Of a stretch of 64,000 nucleotides of DNA, positions 34,161 through 43,430 are shown piece after piece (position 1 is the stretch's first letter; the number at the start of each line of letters is the position of its first letter). The DNA is from Hymenobacter sp. YIM 151858-1 (GTDB lineage Bacteria > Bacteroidota > Bacteroidia > Cytophagales > Hymenobacteraceae), in assembly GCF_025979705.1 (NCBI RefSeq), contig NZ_CP110136.1:4154001-4218000 (forward strand), read 5' to 3'. Below the pieces are notes generated by a model that was given only the letters and a program-made list of their open reading frames with translations, ran no database searches and was not told the origin of the DNA. The translations under genes and the position numbers were made by a program.

Positions 34161-36224
34161 TTACTTACCCAACACTTTAAACTCGGTGCGGCGGTTGAGC
34201 GCTTGGCCTTGCTTGGTGGTATTCGGCGCCACGGGCTGCGTATCGCCGTAGCCGGCCGAGGTGAGGCGCGAAGCCGGCACGCCTTTGCTGGTGAGGTAAT
34301 CAACCACGGCTTTGGCGCGGCGCTGCGACAAATCCTGGTTGTAAACCGCCTTGCCCACGTTGTCGGTGTGGCCCGAAATTTCGATGCGCAACGAGGGGTA
34401 TTCCGTGGTCATCAGCTGCACGATGCGTTCCAGCTCGGCAGTGCTTTCCTTGCGCAGGGTGGCTTTGTCAAAGTCGAAGAAGATGTTGTTGAGCACCACC
34501 TTGGCGCCCACATCCAGCTTCTTCAGCGGAATGTCTTTCACTACCTCCGAGAAAGCCGCGCCCGCGGGCAAGTCGAAGTTTTCGGAGTGGAACAGGTAGC
34601 CTTCCTTCCGCACCACAATGCCGTAGTTCACGCCCGAAGGCAGCGACACCAGGTAGCGGCCCGTGCTGGCATTCGAGCCAAAAGTGGCAATGTTCTGGTT
34701 CAGCGTGTTGTCGACCAGCTCGATGGTGGCATCGATGGGCTTCTTCGTGTCGGCGTCCGTCACGGTGCCCTTCAGAATGGTTACCTGGGCCGTAGCAATG
34801 GGCACGGCCGGGGCCAGCAGCGTTTGGCGTACCGGGGCCGCGCGCGAGGCCAGCAGCGGTTCTTCGGCCGATAGCACCGGAGGCTTTTCGGGGCCCAGGA
34901 AGGTAATCATGTAGATGTCGCGCGAGCCCTGCGAGTCGTCGCGCGAGGAGGCGTAGTAGCCGTGGCGGCCCGAGGCCGACAACACGAAGAACACGTCGTC
35001 GTCGGGGGTGTTGATGGGCCAGCCCAGGTTCTCGGGCTTGCTCCACTGCCCGTTTTGCCATACCGACTTAAAAATGTCGAAGCCGCCCATGGAGTTGTGG
35101 CCCTGCGACGAGAAGTAAATCGTTTTGCCGTCGGGGTGCACAAAAATGCCGTCCTCGTCGTAGGGCGTGTTGATAACCGACCCTAGGTTCTCGGCCTTGC
35201 CTTTGCCCTCAATGTCGATGCGCCAGATGTCGTGGCCGCCGCGGTTGCCCTCGCCACCGCCGTTGCTCACGAAGTACAGCATGCGGCCGTTGGGTGCGTA
35301 CGCGGCCGACGGCTCGTGCGACTGGCCGCCATTCACGCGCCGACCTAGGGTTTGCGGCTTGCGCCAGGTAGTGCCCTGCAGCTCGGCTTGGTGAATATCA
35401 CCGCCGCTGTCCTCTACATAAGTAATCAGGCGCTGGCCGTCGGGCGCCAGGGCCACCACGGCATCGTGCCCTTTGGTATTCACGGTTTCGCCTAGGTTGC
35501 GGGCGGGCTGCCACTTGCCATCGGCGCCTTTCACCGATTGCCAAATATCCTCGAAATAGCCGCCCGAATCGGGGTCTTTTTCGTCGCCCACGCCGCCTTC
35601 GCGCCGCGAGGTAAACAGCAGCACCGATTCGTCGGCCGTGATTACCGGGCCGTAATCGGCAAACGGCGAGTTAACGGCATCTCCAACGTTATCGATAAAG
35701 GCGCGGGTGGCATTTTTCTGCAGCATCAAGCCCGATTCGCATTCCCGAATCTTCTTCTGGATGTCGTTCTGCAGGGCCGTGCTGTTTTTGGTGCCGGCGG
35801 CGGGCATAGCAGCCTTGTATTCGGCAATGGCTTCCTGCCAACGGGCATTCAGATGCAGGCCGCGGCCAATCATGTACCGAATCCGGGCATCAACCACCGC
35901 GTCGAGCTTGTAGGCTTTCTGCAGGTAGGGCAGCGCTTTCGATTTGTACGGCGAGTTGAGGTAGCAGTGCCCGATCTTGAAGTTGAGCAGCGCGTTGTTG
36001 GGGTTGAGCTCCTGCGCCGCCAGGTAATGGGGCAAGGCCTGCTCGAAGCGCGGCGGATCCGACTGGTACCACTCGTCGCCTTGCTTCAGTGCTTTCAGCG
36101 CAGTTTTCAGGCCGTCTTTGTTGTCCGAAAACTGATCCTTGGTAAACTCTACGCTTTGTGCCGATGCCGAAAACGCCAGCATCAGGCCGGCCGCCAGGCC
36201 GAGGGTATAACGAAGCTTATGCAT
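34161..36224 (-). CDS. OmpA-family outer-membrane protein, TPR-PD40-CRD-OmpA (PorE-like)
   Basis: A 687-residue protein with signal peptide (LAAGLMLAFSASAQ), TPR region (about 30-170), WD40-like PD40 propeller (about 190-460; SNGGGEGNRGGHDIWRID, DGKTIYFSSQG), a carboxypeptidase-regulatory-like beta-sandwich (about 485-565) and a C-terminal OmpA domain that binds peptidoglycan (FFDFDKATLRKESTAEL, ISGHTDNVGKAVYNQDLSQRRA). This domain order is that of PorE, a T9SS component in Porphyromonas, but it has no lipobox cysteine. Several Bacteroidetes paralogues share the layout, so a direct T9SS role is only a guess. It is 24 bp downstream of the TPR gene in an operon. Confidence 0.87.
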   Translation of the reverse strand: MHKLRYTLGLAAGLMLAFSASAQSVEFTKDQFSDNKDGLKTALKALKQGDEWYQSDPPRFEQALPHYLAAQELNPNNALLNFKIGHCYLNSPYKSKALPYLQKAYKLDAVVDARIRYMIGRGLHLNARWQEAIAEYKAAMPAAGTKNSTALQNDIQKKIRECESGLMLQKNATRAFIDNVGDAVNSPFADYGPVITADESVLLFTSRREGGVGDEKDPDSGGYFEDIWQSVKGADGKWQPARNLGETVNTKGHDAVVALAPDGQRLITYVEDSGGDIHQAELQGTTWRKPQTLGRRVNGGQSHEPSAAYAPNGRMLYFVSNGGGEGNRGGHDIWRIDIEGKGKAENLGSVINTPYDEDGIFVHPDGKTIYFSSQGHNSMGGFDIFKSVWQNGQWSKPENLGWPINTPDDDVFFVLSASGRHGYYASSRDDSQGSRDIYMITFLGPEKPPVLSAEEPLLASRAAPVRQTLLAPAVPIATAQVTILKGTVTDADTKKPIDATIELVDNTLNQNIATFGSNASTGRYLVSLPSGVNYGIVVRKEGYLFHSENFDLPAGAAFSEVVKDIPLKKLDVGAKVVLNNIFFDFDKATLRKESTAELERIVQLMTTEYPSLRIEISGHTDNVGKAVYNQDLSQRRAKAVVDYLTSKGVPASRLTSAGYGDTQPVAPNTTKQGQALNRRTEFKVLGK

Positions 36225-36248
36225 TGCTAGGTAGGGTAGAGGGCGTCG

Positions 36249-37304
36249 TTATTCGCAGCCCGAGGCAGCGGCGTAGCTGGTTCCGGATTCAAGGCCGAGT
36301 TCGGCGGCGCGGCGCCAATCCTGGCAGGCGCCGCCGGCGTCGCGCAGCATTTCGCGCGCGTGGCCGCGGTTCAGGTAGGCCTCGGCGTACTGCGGGTTAA
36401 TCTTCAGGGCTGCCGAAGCATCGTCGGCGGCAGCTTTGTAATTCTCCTGCTTCAGGTAAGCAGCCGCGCGGTTGTTTAGTGCCAGAGCGTAATCGGGCTT
36501 CAGCTTAAGGGCCTGCGAGAGGTCCTCGATGGCGCCTTTGTAGTCCTTGGCCTCATAGCGGGCGGTGCCACGGCCCAGGTAGCCCACGGGGTCGTCGGAG
36601 CGCCGGCGCAGGTAATCGTTGTAGTCGGCCAGGGCGCCTTGCAAATCCTTGTTGCGGCGCTTGGCGGCGGCGCGGTTTAGCAGGGCCACGTGCAAATCGG
36701 GGTTGTGGCGCAGGGCTTCGGTGTAGTCGCTGATGGCCGCAGCCATGTTGCCCAACTGGCGCTGGGTGCTGGCGCGGTCGTGCCAGGCGTAGGCATACTT
36801 CGGGTCGACTTTGGTGGCCTGCGTAAAGTCACCTAGGGCGGCCTGATAGTCGCCTTTCTCGAAGCGCAAGGCGCCGCGGTCGTACCAGGCTACGGCGTAA
36901 TCGGGCTTCAACTCGGTTACTTTGCCGTAGTCCTTTTCGGCCTCGGCGGCCTGGCCCTGAGCCTGCTCGGCCTGGGCGCGGCCGTACCACGCCGTAAAGC
37001 TGCTGGGGTCGAGGCGGATGGCTTCGTTGTAGTCCTGCACGGCCGGGGCGTATTGCTTCAGCTCGTAGCGGGTGGCGGCGCGGTTGTAGTACGCCGGCGC
37101 GAAATCCTTCTTCACCGACAGGGCCTTGTCGAAGTCCTGCAGAGCGGCCTGGTAGCTCTTGTTATTGAATTTCGCGACGCCACTATTGTAATATTTCTCG
37201 GCGAGCTGAGCGGGCGGTAACGTGGAGGCCCGTACGGTATCGGTTTGAGCTTGGGCTGTAAACCCAGCGGCAAGCCCTCCAATTAAGAATAAAAATTGTT
37301 TCAT
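36249..37304 (-). CDS. Secreted tetratricopeptide-repeat protein
   Basis: A 351-residue TPR protein with a signal peptide (LFLIGGLAAGFTAQAQ) and about eight TPR units covering nearly the whole mature part, for example KYYNSGVAKFNNKSYQAALQDFDKAL and AYYNRAATRYELKQYAPAVQDYNEAI. Its last residues are Cys-containing (AASGCE). Extracytoplasmic TPR proteins often hold envelope complexes together. It is the first gene of the operon with the OmpA-family protein, so a joint role in the envelope is plausible. Confidence 0.85.
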   Translation of the reverse strand: MKQFLFLIGGLAAGFTAQAQTDTVRASTLPPAQLAEKYYNSGVAKFNNKSYQAALQDFDKALSVKKDFAPAYYNRAATRYELKQYAPAVQDYNEAIRLDPSSFTAWYGRAQAEQAQGQAAEAEKDYGKVTELKPDYAVAWYDRGALRFEKGDYQAALGDFTQATKVDPKYAYAWHDRASTQRQLGNMAAAISDYTEALRHNPDLHVALLNRAAAKRRNKDLQGALADYNDYLRRRSDDPVGYLGRGTARYEAKDYKGAIEDLSQALKLKPDYALALNNRAAAYLKQENYKAAADDASAALKINPQYAEAYLNRGHAREMLRDAGGACQDWRRAAELGLESGTSYAAASGCE

Positions 37305-37720
37305 CGGCGAGTAAGCTCCTTGGTGAATGGGCTAGGGCTCGTCGAAAGTTATTGCATTTTCCCGTAGCAGCCGCAGAATCAGGCCATTTCTTTGCCCGGG
37401 GCCGCCTGCGCCAGGGCTTGCCATTCTTCGGCTTCGTCGCGTTGGGCAATGCCGTGGGCGCCGTTCCGGTAGCCCTTGTGTTTCTGCTGCAAAGCCCGCA
37501 GCATAGTGGGGCAACGGGTGGCTGCGCGGCACCTAGGGGCCTTCAAACTCCTGCATAGCGATGGGCTAAGAACACCGAGTTAACAGCTCGTGAAAACTTC
37601 TGGGTAGGCAGCAGTGGTTATACACGCGGCCGTGCCAGCTGCAGTTTGCGTAATTTTGCGCGGTGCAGCGGCTAAGTTGCCGGCGCATATCCTTTTCGTA
37701 CCCCCAAGCCCTTGTCAACC
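37305..37720. other. Divergent intergenic region between TPR gene and bacilliredoxin gene
   Basis: This 416-bp spacer carries promoters for both directions; the TAATTTTG box at 37651-37658 serves the plus strand. A 41-codon minus-strand frame (37379-37504, ATG to TGA, sequence beginning MLRALQQKHKGY) has GC-rich codon use and might be a small gene, but there is nothing to confirm it. Otherwise nothing was seen. Confidence 0.45.
37651..37658 (+). promoter_or_regulatory. Bacteroidetes -7 box before the bacilliredoxin gene
   Basis: TAATTTTG followed by C is an exact TAnnTTTG. It lies 62 bp before the ATG at 37721. The -33 TTTG is not clear. Confidence 0.5.
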
Positions 37721-38143
37721 ATGGCAATGTACCCCGAATACATGGTTGCTCCCATTCGCCAAGACCTCGTAGAGGCTGGCTTTGAGCAACTCATGACGCC
37801 CGAAGAAGTAGACTCCGCCCTCAGCACCCAAACCGGCACCGTACTGGTAGCCGTGAACTCGGTGTGCGGTTGCGCCGCGGCCAAAGCTCGCCCGGCTCTC
37901 AAAATGGCGCTTTCGAGCTCCGACAAAAAGCCCGCGAAGCTGGTAACGGTATTCGCCGGCATGGAAACCGAAGCCGTAGCCAAAGTGCGCGAGCACATGC
38001 TGCCGTACCCGCCCAGCAGCCCCAGCATTGCCCTGTTCAAAGACGGCGAGCTGGTGCACATGATCGAGCGCTACCACATCGAGGGCAACGACCTGATGCG
38101 CATTGTGGATAACCTTCAGGGCGCTTTCGCCGAATACTGCTAA
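37721..38143 (+). CDS. BrxA/BrxB-family bacilliredoxin
   Basis: A 140-residue thioredoxin-like protein of the YphP/YqiW (DUF1094) family. The CGC active site is in VNSVCGCAAAKARPAL, unlike the CxxC of thioredoxin. Further family features are EYMVAPIRQDLVEAGFEQL and YPPSSPSIALFKDGELVHMIERYHIEG. Bacilliredoxins remove bacillithiol from oxidised proteins, so the organism probably makes bacillithiol. The ATG at 37721 is preferred to a TTG at 37712. It ends in a strong terminator and is likely a single-gene unit. Confidence 0.92.
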   Translation: MAMYPEYMVAPIRQDLVEAGFEQLMTPEEVDSALSTQTGTVLVAVNSVCGCAAAKARPALKMALSSSDKKPAKLVTVFAGMETEAVAKVREHMLPYPPSSPSIALFKDGELVHMIERYHIEGNDLMRIVDNLQGAFAEYC

Positions 38144-38166
38144 CAAGTAAAAGTTTTCATGCATCA

Positions 38167-38200
38167 AAAAAGCCCCGCGGCACCTGCCGCGGGGCTTTTT
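38167..38200. terminator. Bidirectional terminator between bacilliredoxin and DHFR-like genes
   Basis: Sixteen-nucleotide arms with AAAAAGCCCCGCGG on the left and its complement on the right, ending in five T; faces two convergent genes. Confidence 0.88.
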
Positions 38201-38202
38201 GC

Positions 38203-38742
38203 TTACCCAGGGGCCTGCGCCTGCAAGCGGTAGTCCAGCATCAGCACGCCGTTGTCGTAGCGCGTTACGTTCTCCAGCAACAGGGTTTGCGGCGGTGGCT
38301 GATGCAATAACTTGACGCCTTTACCTAGGAAAACCGGAATCACAGCCAGCAGCAGGCGGTCGATCAGCCCGGCGGCATTAAAAGAGTCGATGAGCGCGCC
38401 GCCGCCTACCAGCCACGTGCGGCCTTCGTTGGGTAATTGCTGCGCCAGCTGCGACACCGAATCGGGCCAGAGCCAGATGCGCGGGTCGGCGGAGGTAGGC
38501 AGCGTGCGTTTGGTGCACACGTACGTATCGAGGTTTTGGTAGGGCCACTCGGGTAGGTTGAAGCCCAGCACCTGCTCGTAGGTGCGCGAGCCCATCACCA
38601 CCGCCTTCAGCGACTTCACAAACTCGGCGTAGCCGTAATCCTGCCCGGCCTGTTCGTAGGGCTTCAGGAAATCCACGCTGCCGTCTTCGGCGGCGATGTA
38701 GCCGTCGAGGCTGGCGGCGATGTACAGTACAACTTCAGGCAT
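38203..38742 (-). CDS. Dihydrofolate reductase-like / RibD C-terminal domain protein
   Basis: A 179-residue protein of the RibD-C family, which has the DHFR fold. PEVVLYIAASLDGYIAAEDGSVDFL, VVMGSRTYEQVLGF and RTWLVGGGALIDSFNAAGLIDRLLLAVIPVFLGKGVKL are characteristic. These small stand-alone proteins are annotated as dihydrofolate reductase family, but the true substrate is usually unknown. The ATG at 38742 is preferred; the longer frame adds four residues. Stands alone between two hairpins. Confidence 0.87.
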   Translation of the reverse strand: MPEVVLYIAASLDGYIAAEDGSVDFLKPYEQAGQDYGYAEFVKSLKAVVMGSRTYEQVLGFNLPEWPYQNLDTYVCTKRTLPTSADPRIWLWPDSVSQLAQQLPNEGRTWLVGGGALIDSFNAAGLIDRLLLAVIPVFLGKGVKLLHQPPPQTLLLENVTRYDNGVLMLDYRLQAQAPG

Positions 38743-38777
38743 AGCTGAAGATAGCAACTACGCCCTAGGTGGAAAAG

Positions 38778-38813
38778 CACGAACGCCCACAGCCGGAGCT
38801 GCGGGCGTTCGTG
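38778..38813 (-). terminator. Hairpin downstream of recQ
   Basis: CACGAACGCCC and GGGCGTTCGTG form the stem 39 bp after the recQ stop. The minus-strand T-tract (CTTTTCC) is moderate. Confidence 0.65.
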
Positions 38814-38851
38814 TTCAAATCAGCCGAGTAGCCTAAACGAGAAAGGAGCGT

Positions 38852-41083
38852 TTAGTTGGCCACTTCGCTCAGGAACTTGATGCGCATCAGGCGCAGGTCC
38901 TCCTCGGTGTAATCGTCGGTGCCGAGCTCCTTCAGGGCCACCGCAATGTTGTCGGTGGTGGCGCTCATAAAGTAGTCGTAAATCTCGTCCTGGCGGTCCT
39001 GGTCGAGCACCGAGTCGATGTAGTAGTTCAGGTTGAGCTTGGTGCCCGAGTAGCAGATGTGCTCAATCTCCTCCATCAGCTCGCGCATGTCGATGCCCTT
39101 GGCGGAAGCAATTTCCTCCAGGTCCATCTTCTTATCGATCTGCTGAATGATGTAGATCTTGATTTTCGACTTGTTAACGGCCGATTTCACTACCACGTCG
39201 GCAGCCGTTACAATGTCGTTTTCCTCTACGTACTTCTTGATCAGCTCCAGGAACGGGGCGCCAAACTTCTGCGCTTTGCCCTGGCCCACGCCCGACACGT
39301 GCGCCAAATCTTCCATCTTCACCGGGAAGGTGGTAGCCATTTCCTTCAGCGAAGGGTCCTGGAACAGCACGTAGGGCGGCAGACCTTTTTGGGCAGCCAG
39401 CTTCTTGCGCAGGGCCTTCAGCATGTCGAACAGCGCGGCGTCGTGGCCGGCCGATTGCTGCACCTCTTCCTTCTGCTCTTCCTGCTGTACTTCTTTCTCG
39501 TAGTCGTGGTCCTTCGAGAACTTGATGGAGTACGGCTCCAGCAAAAAAGCCTCGCCTTTCTCGGCCATTTTCACCACGCCAAAGTTCTCGATGTCCTTTT
39601 CCAGGAAGCTGGCAATCATGCACTGCCGGATAACCGAGTGCCAGAAGGGCATGTCGTGCTCGGCGCCTTTGCCGTACACGGGCAGGCGGTCGTGGCCGTA
39701 GCTTTCCACGTGCGGGTTCTTCAGGCCCGTGAGCACCGTAGTCAGGTGTTCGATCCCAAACCGCTCCTCGGTTTGCTGCACGGCCTGCAGCGCCAGCTTC
39801 ACAAATTCTTTAGCTTCAAACTTCTCGCGGGGGTGCTTGCAGTTGTCGCAGAAGCCGCAATCCTTTTCGTACACCTCGCCGAAGTAGTGCAGCAGCTGCT
39901 TGCGGCGGCATACGGCCGAATCGGCGTAGTTGGCCATTTCCTGCAGCAGCAGCTTGCTGTTGTCGCGCTCGGTTACGGGCTTGTCCTTGTTGAATTTCTC
40001 CAGCTTCACGATGTCGTCGTAGCTGTAGAACATCAGGCAGTGGCCGTCGAGCCCGTCGCGGCCGGCGCGGCCGGTTTCCTGGTAGTAGCCCTCGATGCTC
40101 TTCGGCGTGTCGTAGTGAATCACGAAACGCACATCGGGCTTGTCGATGCCCATGCCAAAGGCGATGGTAGCCACAATCACGTCGCACTCCTCGTTCAGGA
40201 ACGCATCCTGGTTGTGCATGCGGGTTTGCGGGTCGAGGCCGGCGTGGTAGGGCAGGGCGCGCACGTCGTTTACGCGCAGCAGCTCGGCAATTTCCTCCAC
40301 CTTTTTGCGGCTCAGGCAGTACACAATGCCGGCCTGGCCCTTCATGCCCTTCACAAACTGAATCAGCGCCTTTTTGGTCTGGTGCTTGGGGCGTACCTCG
40401 TAGTACAGGTTGGTGCGGTTGAACGACGACTTAAACACCGAAGCGTCGTCCATCTGCAGGTTCTTCTGGATATCGAGCTGCACTTTGGGCGTGGCCGTTG
40501 CCGTAAGGGCGATAATCGGCACGTTCATGCCAATGTTATCGATGATGCCCCGGATGCGGCGGTACTCCGGCCGGAAATCGTGGCCCCACTCCGAAATGCA
40601 GTGTGCCTCGTCGATGGCCACAAACGAGATGGTGGCCTTCTGGAGGAAATCGAGCGTTTCGTCCTTGGTTAGCGACTCAGGCGCCACGTACAGCAGCTTC
40701 ACGTCGCCGTTAATCACGTCGCGCTTTACTTTGTTGGCCTCGGTTTTGGTGAGCGTCGAGTTCATCACCTGCGCATTCACCCCGAAAGCGTTGAGCTGAT
40801 CGACCTGGTTTTTCATCAGGGCGATAAGCGGCGAAATCACGATGGCCGTGCCCGGCAGCACCAGCGCCGGCAGTTGGTAGCACAGCGACTTACCCGCCCC
40901 CGTGGGCATAATCACGAAGGTGTTGTGGCCTTCGATGACGTTTTGGATGATGGCTTCCTGCGTACCTCGGAACTGACCGTAGCCAAAAACTTCCTTTAAC
41001 TTGGCCTTCAAATCAGCCCCTAGGGGTTTGGCAGCCTTTTTAACGGGAGCCGTAAGTTCTGCTGTGTTTGCTGCTTCTGACAT
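38852..41083 (-). CDS. recQ: ATP-dependent DNA helicase RecQ
   Basis: A 743-residue 3'-5' helicase for recombination and fork repair. Walker A PTGAGKS is at residues 60-66 and the DEAH box at 158-161 ([15 protein letters not shown]). [17 protein letters not shown] and [17 protein letters not shown] mark the second RecA domain, and [10 protein letters not shown] motif VI. A zinc module is [24 protein letters not shown]. The HRDC domain ([22 protein letters not shown]) follows, then a C-terminal HTH_40-like extension. The ATG at 41083 is the start. Divergent from kdsD with an 89-bp spacer. Confidence 0.96.
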   Translation of the reverse strand: MSEAANTAELTAPVKKAAKPLGADLKAKLKEVFGYGQFRGTQEAIIQNVIEGHNTFVIMPTGAGKSLCYQLPALVLPGTAIVISPLIALMKNQVDQLNAFGVNAQVMNSTLTKTEANKVKRDVINGDVKLLYVAPESLTKDETLDFLQKATISFVAIDEAHCISEWGHDFRPEYRRIRGIIDNIGMNVPIIALTATATPKVQLDIQKNLQMDDASVFKSSFNRTNLYYEVRPKHQTKKALIQFVKGMKGQAGIVYCLSRKKVEEIAELLRVNDVRALPYHAGLDPQTRMHNQDAFLNEECDVIVATIAFGMGIDKPDVRFVIHYDTPKSIEGYYQETGRAGRDGLDGHCLMFYSYDDIVKLEKFNKDKPVTERDNSKLLLQEMANYADSAVCRRKQLLHYFGEVYEKDCGFCDNCKHPREKFEAKEFVKLALQAVQQTEERFGIEHLTTVLTGLKNPHVESYGHDRLPVYGKGAEHDMPFWHSVIRQCMIASFLEKDIENFGVVKMAEKGEAFLLEPYSIKFSKDHDYEKEVQQEEQKEEVQQSAGHDAALFDMLKALRKKLAAQKGLPPYVLFQDPSLKEMATTFPVKMEDLAHVSGVGQGKAQKFGAPFLELIKKYVEENDIVTAADVVVKSAVNKSKIKIYIIQQIDKKMDLEEIASAKGIDMRELMEEIEHICYSGTKLNLNYYIDSVLDQDRQDEIYDYFMSATTDNIAVALKELGTDDYTEEDLRLMRIKFLSEVAN

Positions 41084-41172
41084 CGTTCTTCCTCGCTGAG
41101 CAAAGGGGTAAACCGGGCGAAAACTACGTTCGGGCTTTACTGCTCAATCTAGACAAATTTAGATTGAAACCG

Positions 41173-42144
41173 TTGACTGACGTCAATACCATAGGAAAAA
41201 ATGTGCTTCTGCAAGAAGCAGAGGCCATTCGGGGTGTAGCCGAGGCTATTAGCCAAACCGGAGATTTCCAAGAATGTGTTGCTAGTATTCTCGGTATCAA
41301 AGGCCGGGTTGTGGTTACCGGCATTGGCAAAAGCGCCCACATTGCCGGCAAGATGGTAGCCACGCTCAACTCCACCGGCACGCCTGCCTTGTTCATGCAC
41401 GCCGCCGATGCCATCCACGGCGACCTGGGCATGATTCAGGCCGGCGACTTCGTCATCTGCATCAGCAAATCGGGCGATACGCCCGAGATAAAAGTGCTGG
41501 TGCCGCTGCTGCGCCGCAAGCAGGTGCCCATGGCCGCCCTGGTGAGCAACCGCGACTCGTACCTGGCCAAGCAGGCCGATTTCATCTTGCACGCCCCGGT
41601 TGAGCGCGAGGCCTGCCCCCACAACCTGGCGCCTACTACCAGCACCACCGCCGCCCTGGCCCTGGGCGATGCGCTGGCCGTGGCGCTGCTGGAGGCCCGC
41701 GGGTTTACCTCGCGCGATTTTGCCCACCTGCATCCTGGCGGCACCCTAGGTAAAAAACTGTACCTGAAGGTGGGCGACGTAAGCCGCCAGAACCAGGCGC
41801 CGCAGGTATTCGATAACGCCGGCCTGCGCGAAATAATTCTGGAGATTTCGGGCAAACGTTTGGGCGCAACGGCCGTACTAGACGCCGCCGGCTCCTTGCA
41901 AGGCATCATCACCGATGGCGACCTGCGCCGCATGCTTACCAACTTCGAGCCCGAGCGCCTAGGTGAGGTGCAGGCCCGCGCCATCATGACCCCCAACCCT
42001 GTAACCATCGATATCGAGGAGTTTGCTGCCGAGGCCCTGGCCCGCATGCAAGCCCGCAACATTACCCAACTGGTCGTTACCGAAGCGGGGCAGTTCCAGG
42101 GGTTCATTCACCTGCACGATTTGCTGCGCGAAGGGCTGGTATAG
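41173..42144 (+). CDS. kdsD: Arabinose-5-phosphate isomerase (KdsD/KpsF)
   Basis: The enzyme converts ribulose-5-phosphate to arabinose-5-phosphate for Kdo and LPS. The protein has an N-terminal SIS domain (RVVVTGIGKSAHIAGKMVATLNSTGTPALFMHAADAIHGDLG; CISKSGDTPEIKVLVP) and two CBS domains (about 200-323; AIMTPNPVTIDIEEFAAEALARM). The frame is open from 41068 but has no in-frame ATG before the domain; the TTG at 41173 (MTDVNTIGKNVLLQEAEAI) gives the expected length of 323, so the start is uncertain. Next to a mannose-1-phosphate guanylyltransferase gene, which fits a sugar-nucleotide context. Confidence 0.88.
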   Translation: MTDVNTIGKNVLLQEAEAIRGVAEAISQTGDFQECVASILGIKGRVVVTGIGKSAHIAGKMVATLNSTGTPALFMHAADAIHGDLGMIQAGDFVICISKSGDTPEIKVLVPLLRRKQVPMAALVSNRDSYLAKQADFILHAPVEREACPHNLAPTTSTTAALALGDALAVALLEARGFTSRDFAHLHPGGTLGKKLYLKVGDVSRQNQAPQVFDNAGLREIILEISGKRLGATAVLDAAGSLQGIITDGDLRRMLTNFEPERLGEVQARAIMTPNPVTIDIEEFAAEALARMQARNITQLVVTEAGQFQGFIHLHDLLREGLV

Positions 42145-42235
42145 CCCGGGTGTTCTTCGGCTGAAGAAAAATCGGATATTAGGCGCCTAGGTGCCGCTCG
42201 GTTTTTCTTCTTTCTCTCCACAACCAAACCGCACA

Positions 42236-43330
42236 ATGGCTTCTCCCGGTGCTCCTTATTTGGTGGTTATGGCCGGCGGCATTGGCAGCCGTTTCTGGCC
42301 ATTCAGCCGTACTCACCATCCCAAGCAATTCCACGATGTACTCGGCGTCGGTAAATCGATGCTGCGCATTACGGTTGATCGGTTTCAGGGCATTTGCCCG
42401 CCCGAAAACGTGTACGTGGTTACCAACCGCGACTACGTAGACCTGGTGCAGCAGCACCTGCCCGAAATTGCGCCCGACCAGATTCTGGCCGAGCCCATTG
42501 GCCGCAATACTGCCCCTTGCATTGCCTACGCCAGCTACCGCATTGCCCAGCGCGACCCGCAGGGCGTGATAGTGGTAACGCCCGCCGACCACGCCGTGCT
42601 GAAGGAAGACGAGTTTCAGGGGGTAATCCGGACCGCAATTGATGCCGCCCGCACGCAGGATGTGCTGATTACCCTAGGGATTCAGCCCTCGCGCCCCGAC
42701 ACGGGCTACGGGTACATTCAGTTCCACGACGACGAGGCGCAGCAGCTGGGTGGCGGCCTGAAGAAGGTGAAAACCTTTACCGAGAAGCCCAACTCCGAGT
42801 TGGCCCGCATGTTTGTGGAAAGCGGTGATTTTCTGTGGAATTCGGGCCTGTTCATTTGGCGGGCCGATTCCATACTCCGGGCCTTCCACCACTACCTCTC
42901 CGACATTGCCGAGGTGTTCGACGAGGGCCGCATGCTCCTGGGTACCCCGGCCGAACGGGGCTTTATCCAGCAAGCCTACTCGCGCTGCCGCAACATCAGC
43001 ATCGATTACGGGGTGATGGAAAAGGCCGACAATGTGTATGTGCTGCCCGCCGATTTTGGCTGGAGCGACCTAGGCACCTGGGATTCGCTGCACCGTATGG
43101 GCCACCACGATGCCGATGGCAACGTGGTCGACGGCGACGCCCTGCTGTACGACACGCGCGAATGCGTAATCAAAACACCTTCCGAGCGCTTGGTCGTAGT
43201 GCAAGGCCTAGAGGGCTACATCGTGGCCGAGTACGACAACGTGCTGCTCATTTGCAAACGTACCGAGGAGCAACGCGTGAAGGACTTTGTGGCCGACGTA
43301 AAGAGCAAGAAAGGACAAGGGTATAATTGA
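42236..43330 (+). CDS. Mannose-1-phosphate guanylyltransferase
   Basis: A 364-residue nucleotidyltransferase that makes GDP-mannose from mannose-1-phosphate and GTP, used for glycans and surface sugars. The signature is AGGIGSRFWPFSRTHHPKQF near the N-terminus. Other conserved parts are EPIGRNTAPCIAYA, VTPADHAVL, KVKTFTEKPN, WNSGLFIWRADSIL and DYGVMEKADNVYVLPADFGWSDLGTWDSL. The family length is normal and no isomerase domain is fused. The ATG at 42236 was preferred. Shortly after kdsD, with a long inverted repeat after its stop. Confidence 0.92.
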   Translation: MASPGAPYLVVMAGGIGSRFWPFSRTHHPKQFHDVLGVGKSMLRITVDRFQGICPPENVYVVTNRDYVDLVQQHLPEIAPDQILAEPIGRNTAPCIAYASYRIAQRDPQGVIVVTPADHAVLKEDEFQGVIRTAIDAARTQDVLITLGIQPSRPDTGYGYIQFHDDEAQQLGGGLKKVKTFTEKPNSELARMFVESGDFLWNSGLFIWRADSILRAFHHYLSDIAEVFDEGRMLLGTPAERGFIQQAYSRCRNISIDYGVMEKADNVYVLPADFGWSDLGTWDSLHRMGHHDADGNVVDGDALLYDTRECVIKTPSERLVVVQGLEGYIVAEYDNVLLICKRTEEQRVKDFVADVKSKKGQGYN

Positions 43331-43430
43331 ATTAAAAATGAAGAATTGAGAATTAAAAAATTGGCCGTTCAATGATTCCTAATGGGACTTTGAACGGCCA
43401 GTTTTAATTCTCAATTCTTCATTTTTAATT
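43330..43430. repeat. Long AT-rich inverted repeat, bidirectional terminator
   Basis: Arms 43330-43372 and 43390-43430 form a roughly 41-bp stem, near-perfect, around a 17-nt loop. It contains AATTAAAAATGAAGAATTG on the left and GGCCGTTCAA near the loop. It overlaps the ends of both convergent genes and probably stops both. It is far more AT-rich than the surrounding DNA. Confidence 0.9.

Noticed and set aside
37379-37504. 41-codon minus-strand frame upstream of the TPR gene
   Set aside because: Codon use is acceptable, but there is no promoter, family or conservation evidence; it is only mentioned in the intergenic entry.
39059-40672. 537-codon plus-strand frame
   Set aside because: It is antisense to recQ, which has every helicase motif; high GC third positions leave the opposite frame open.
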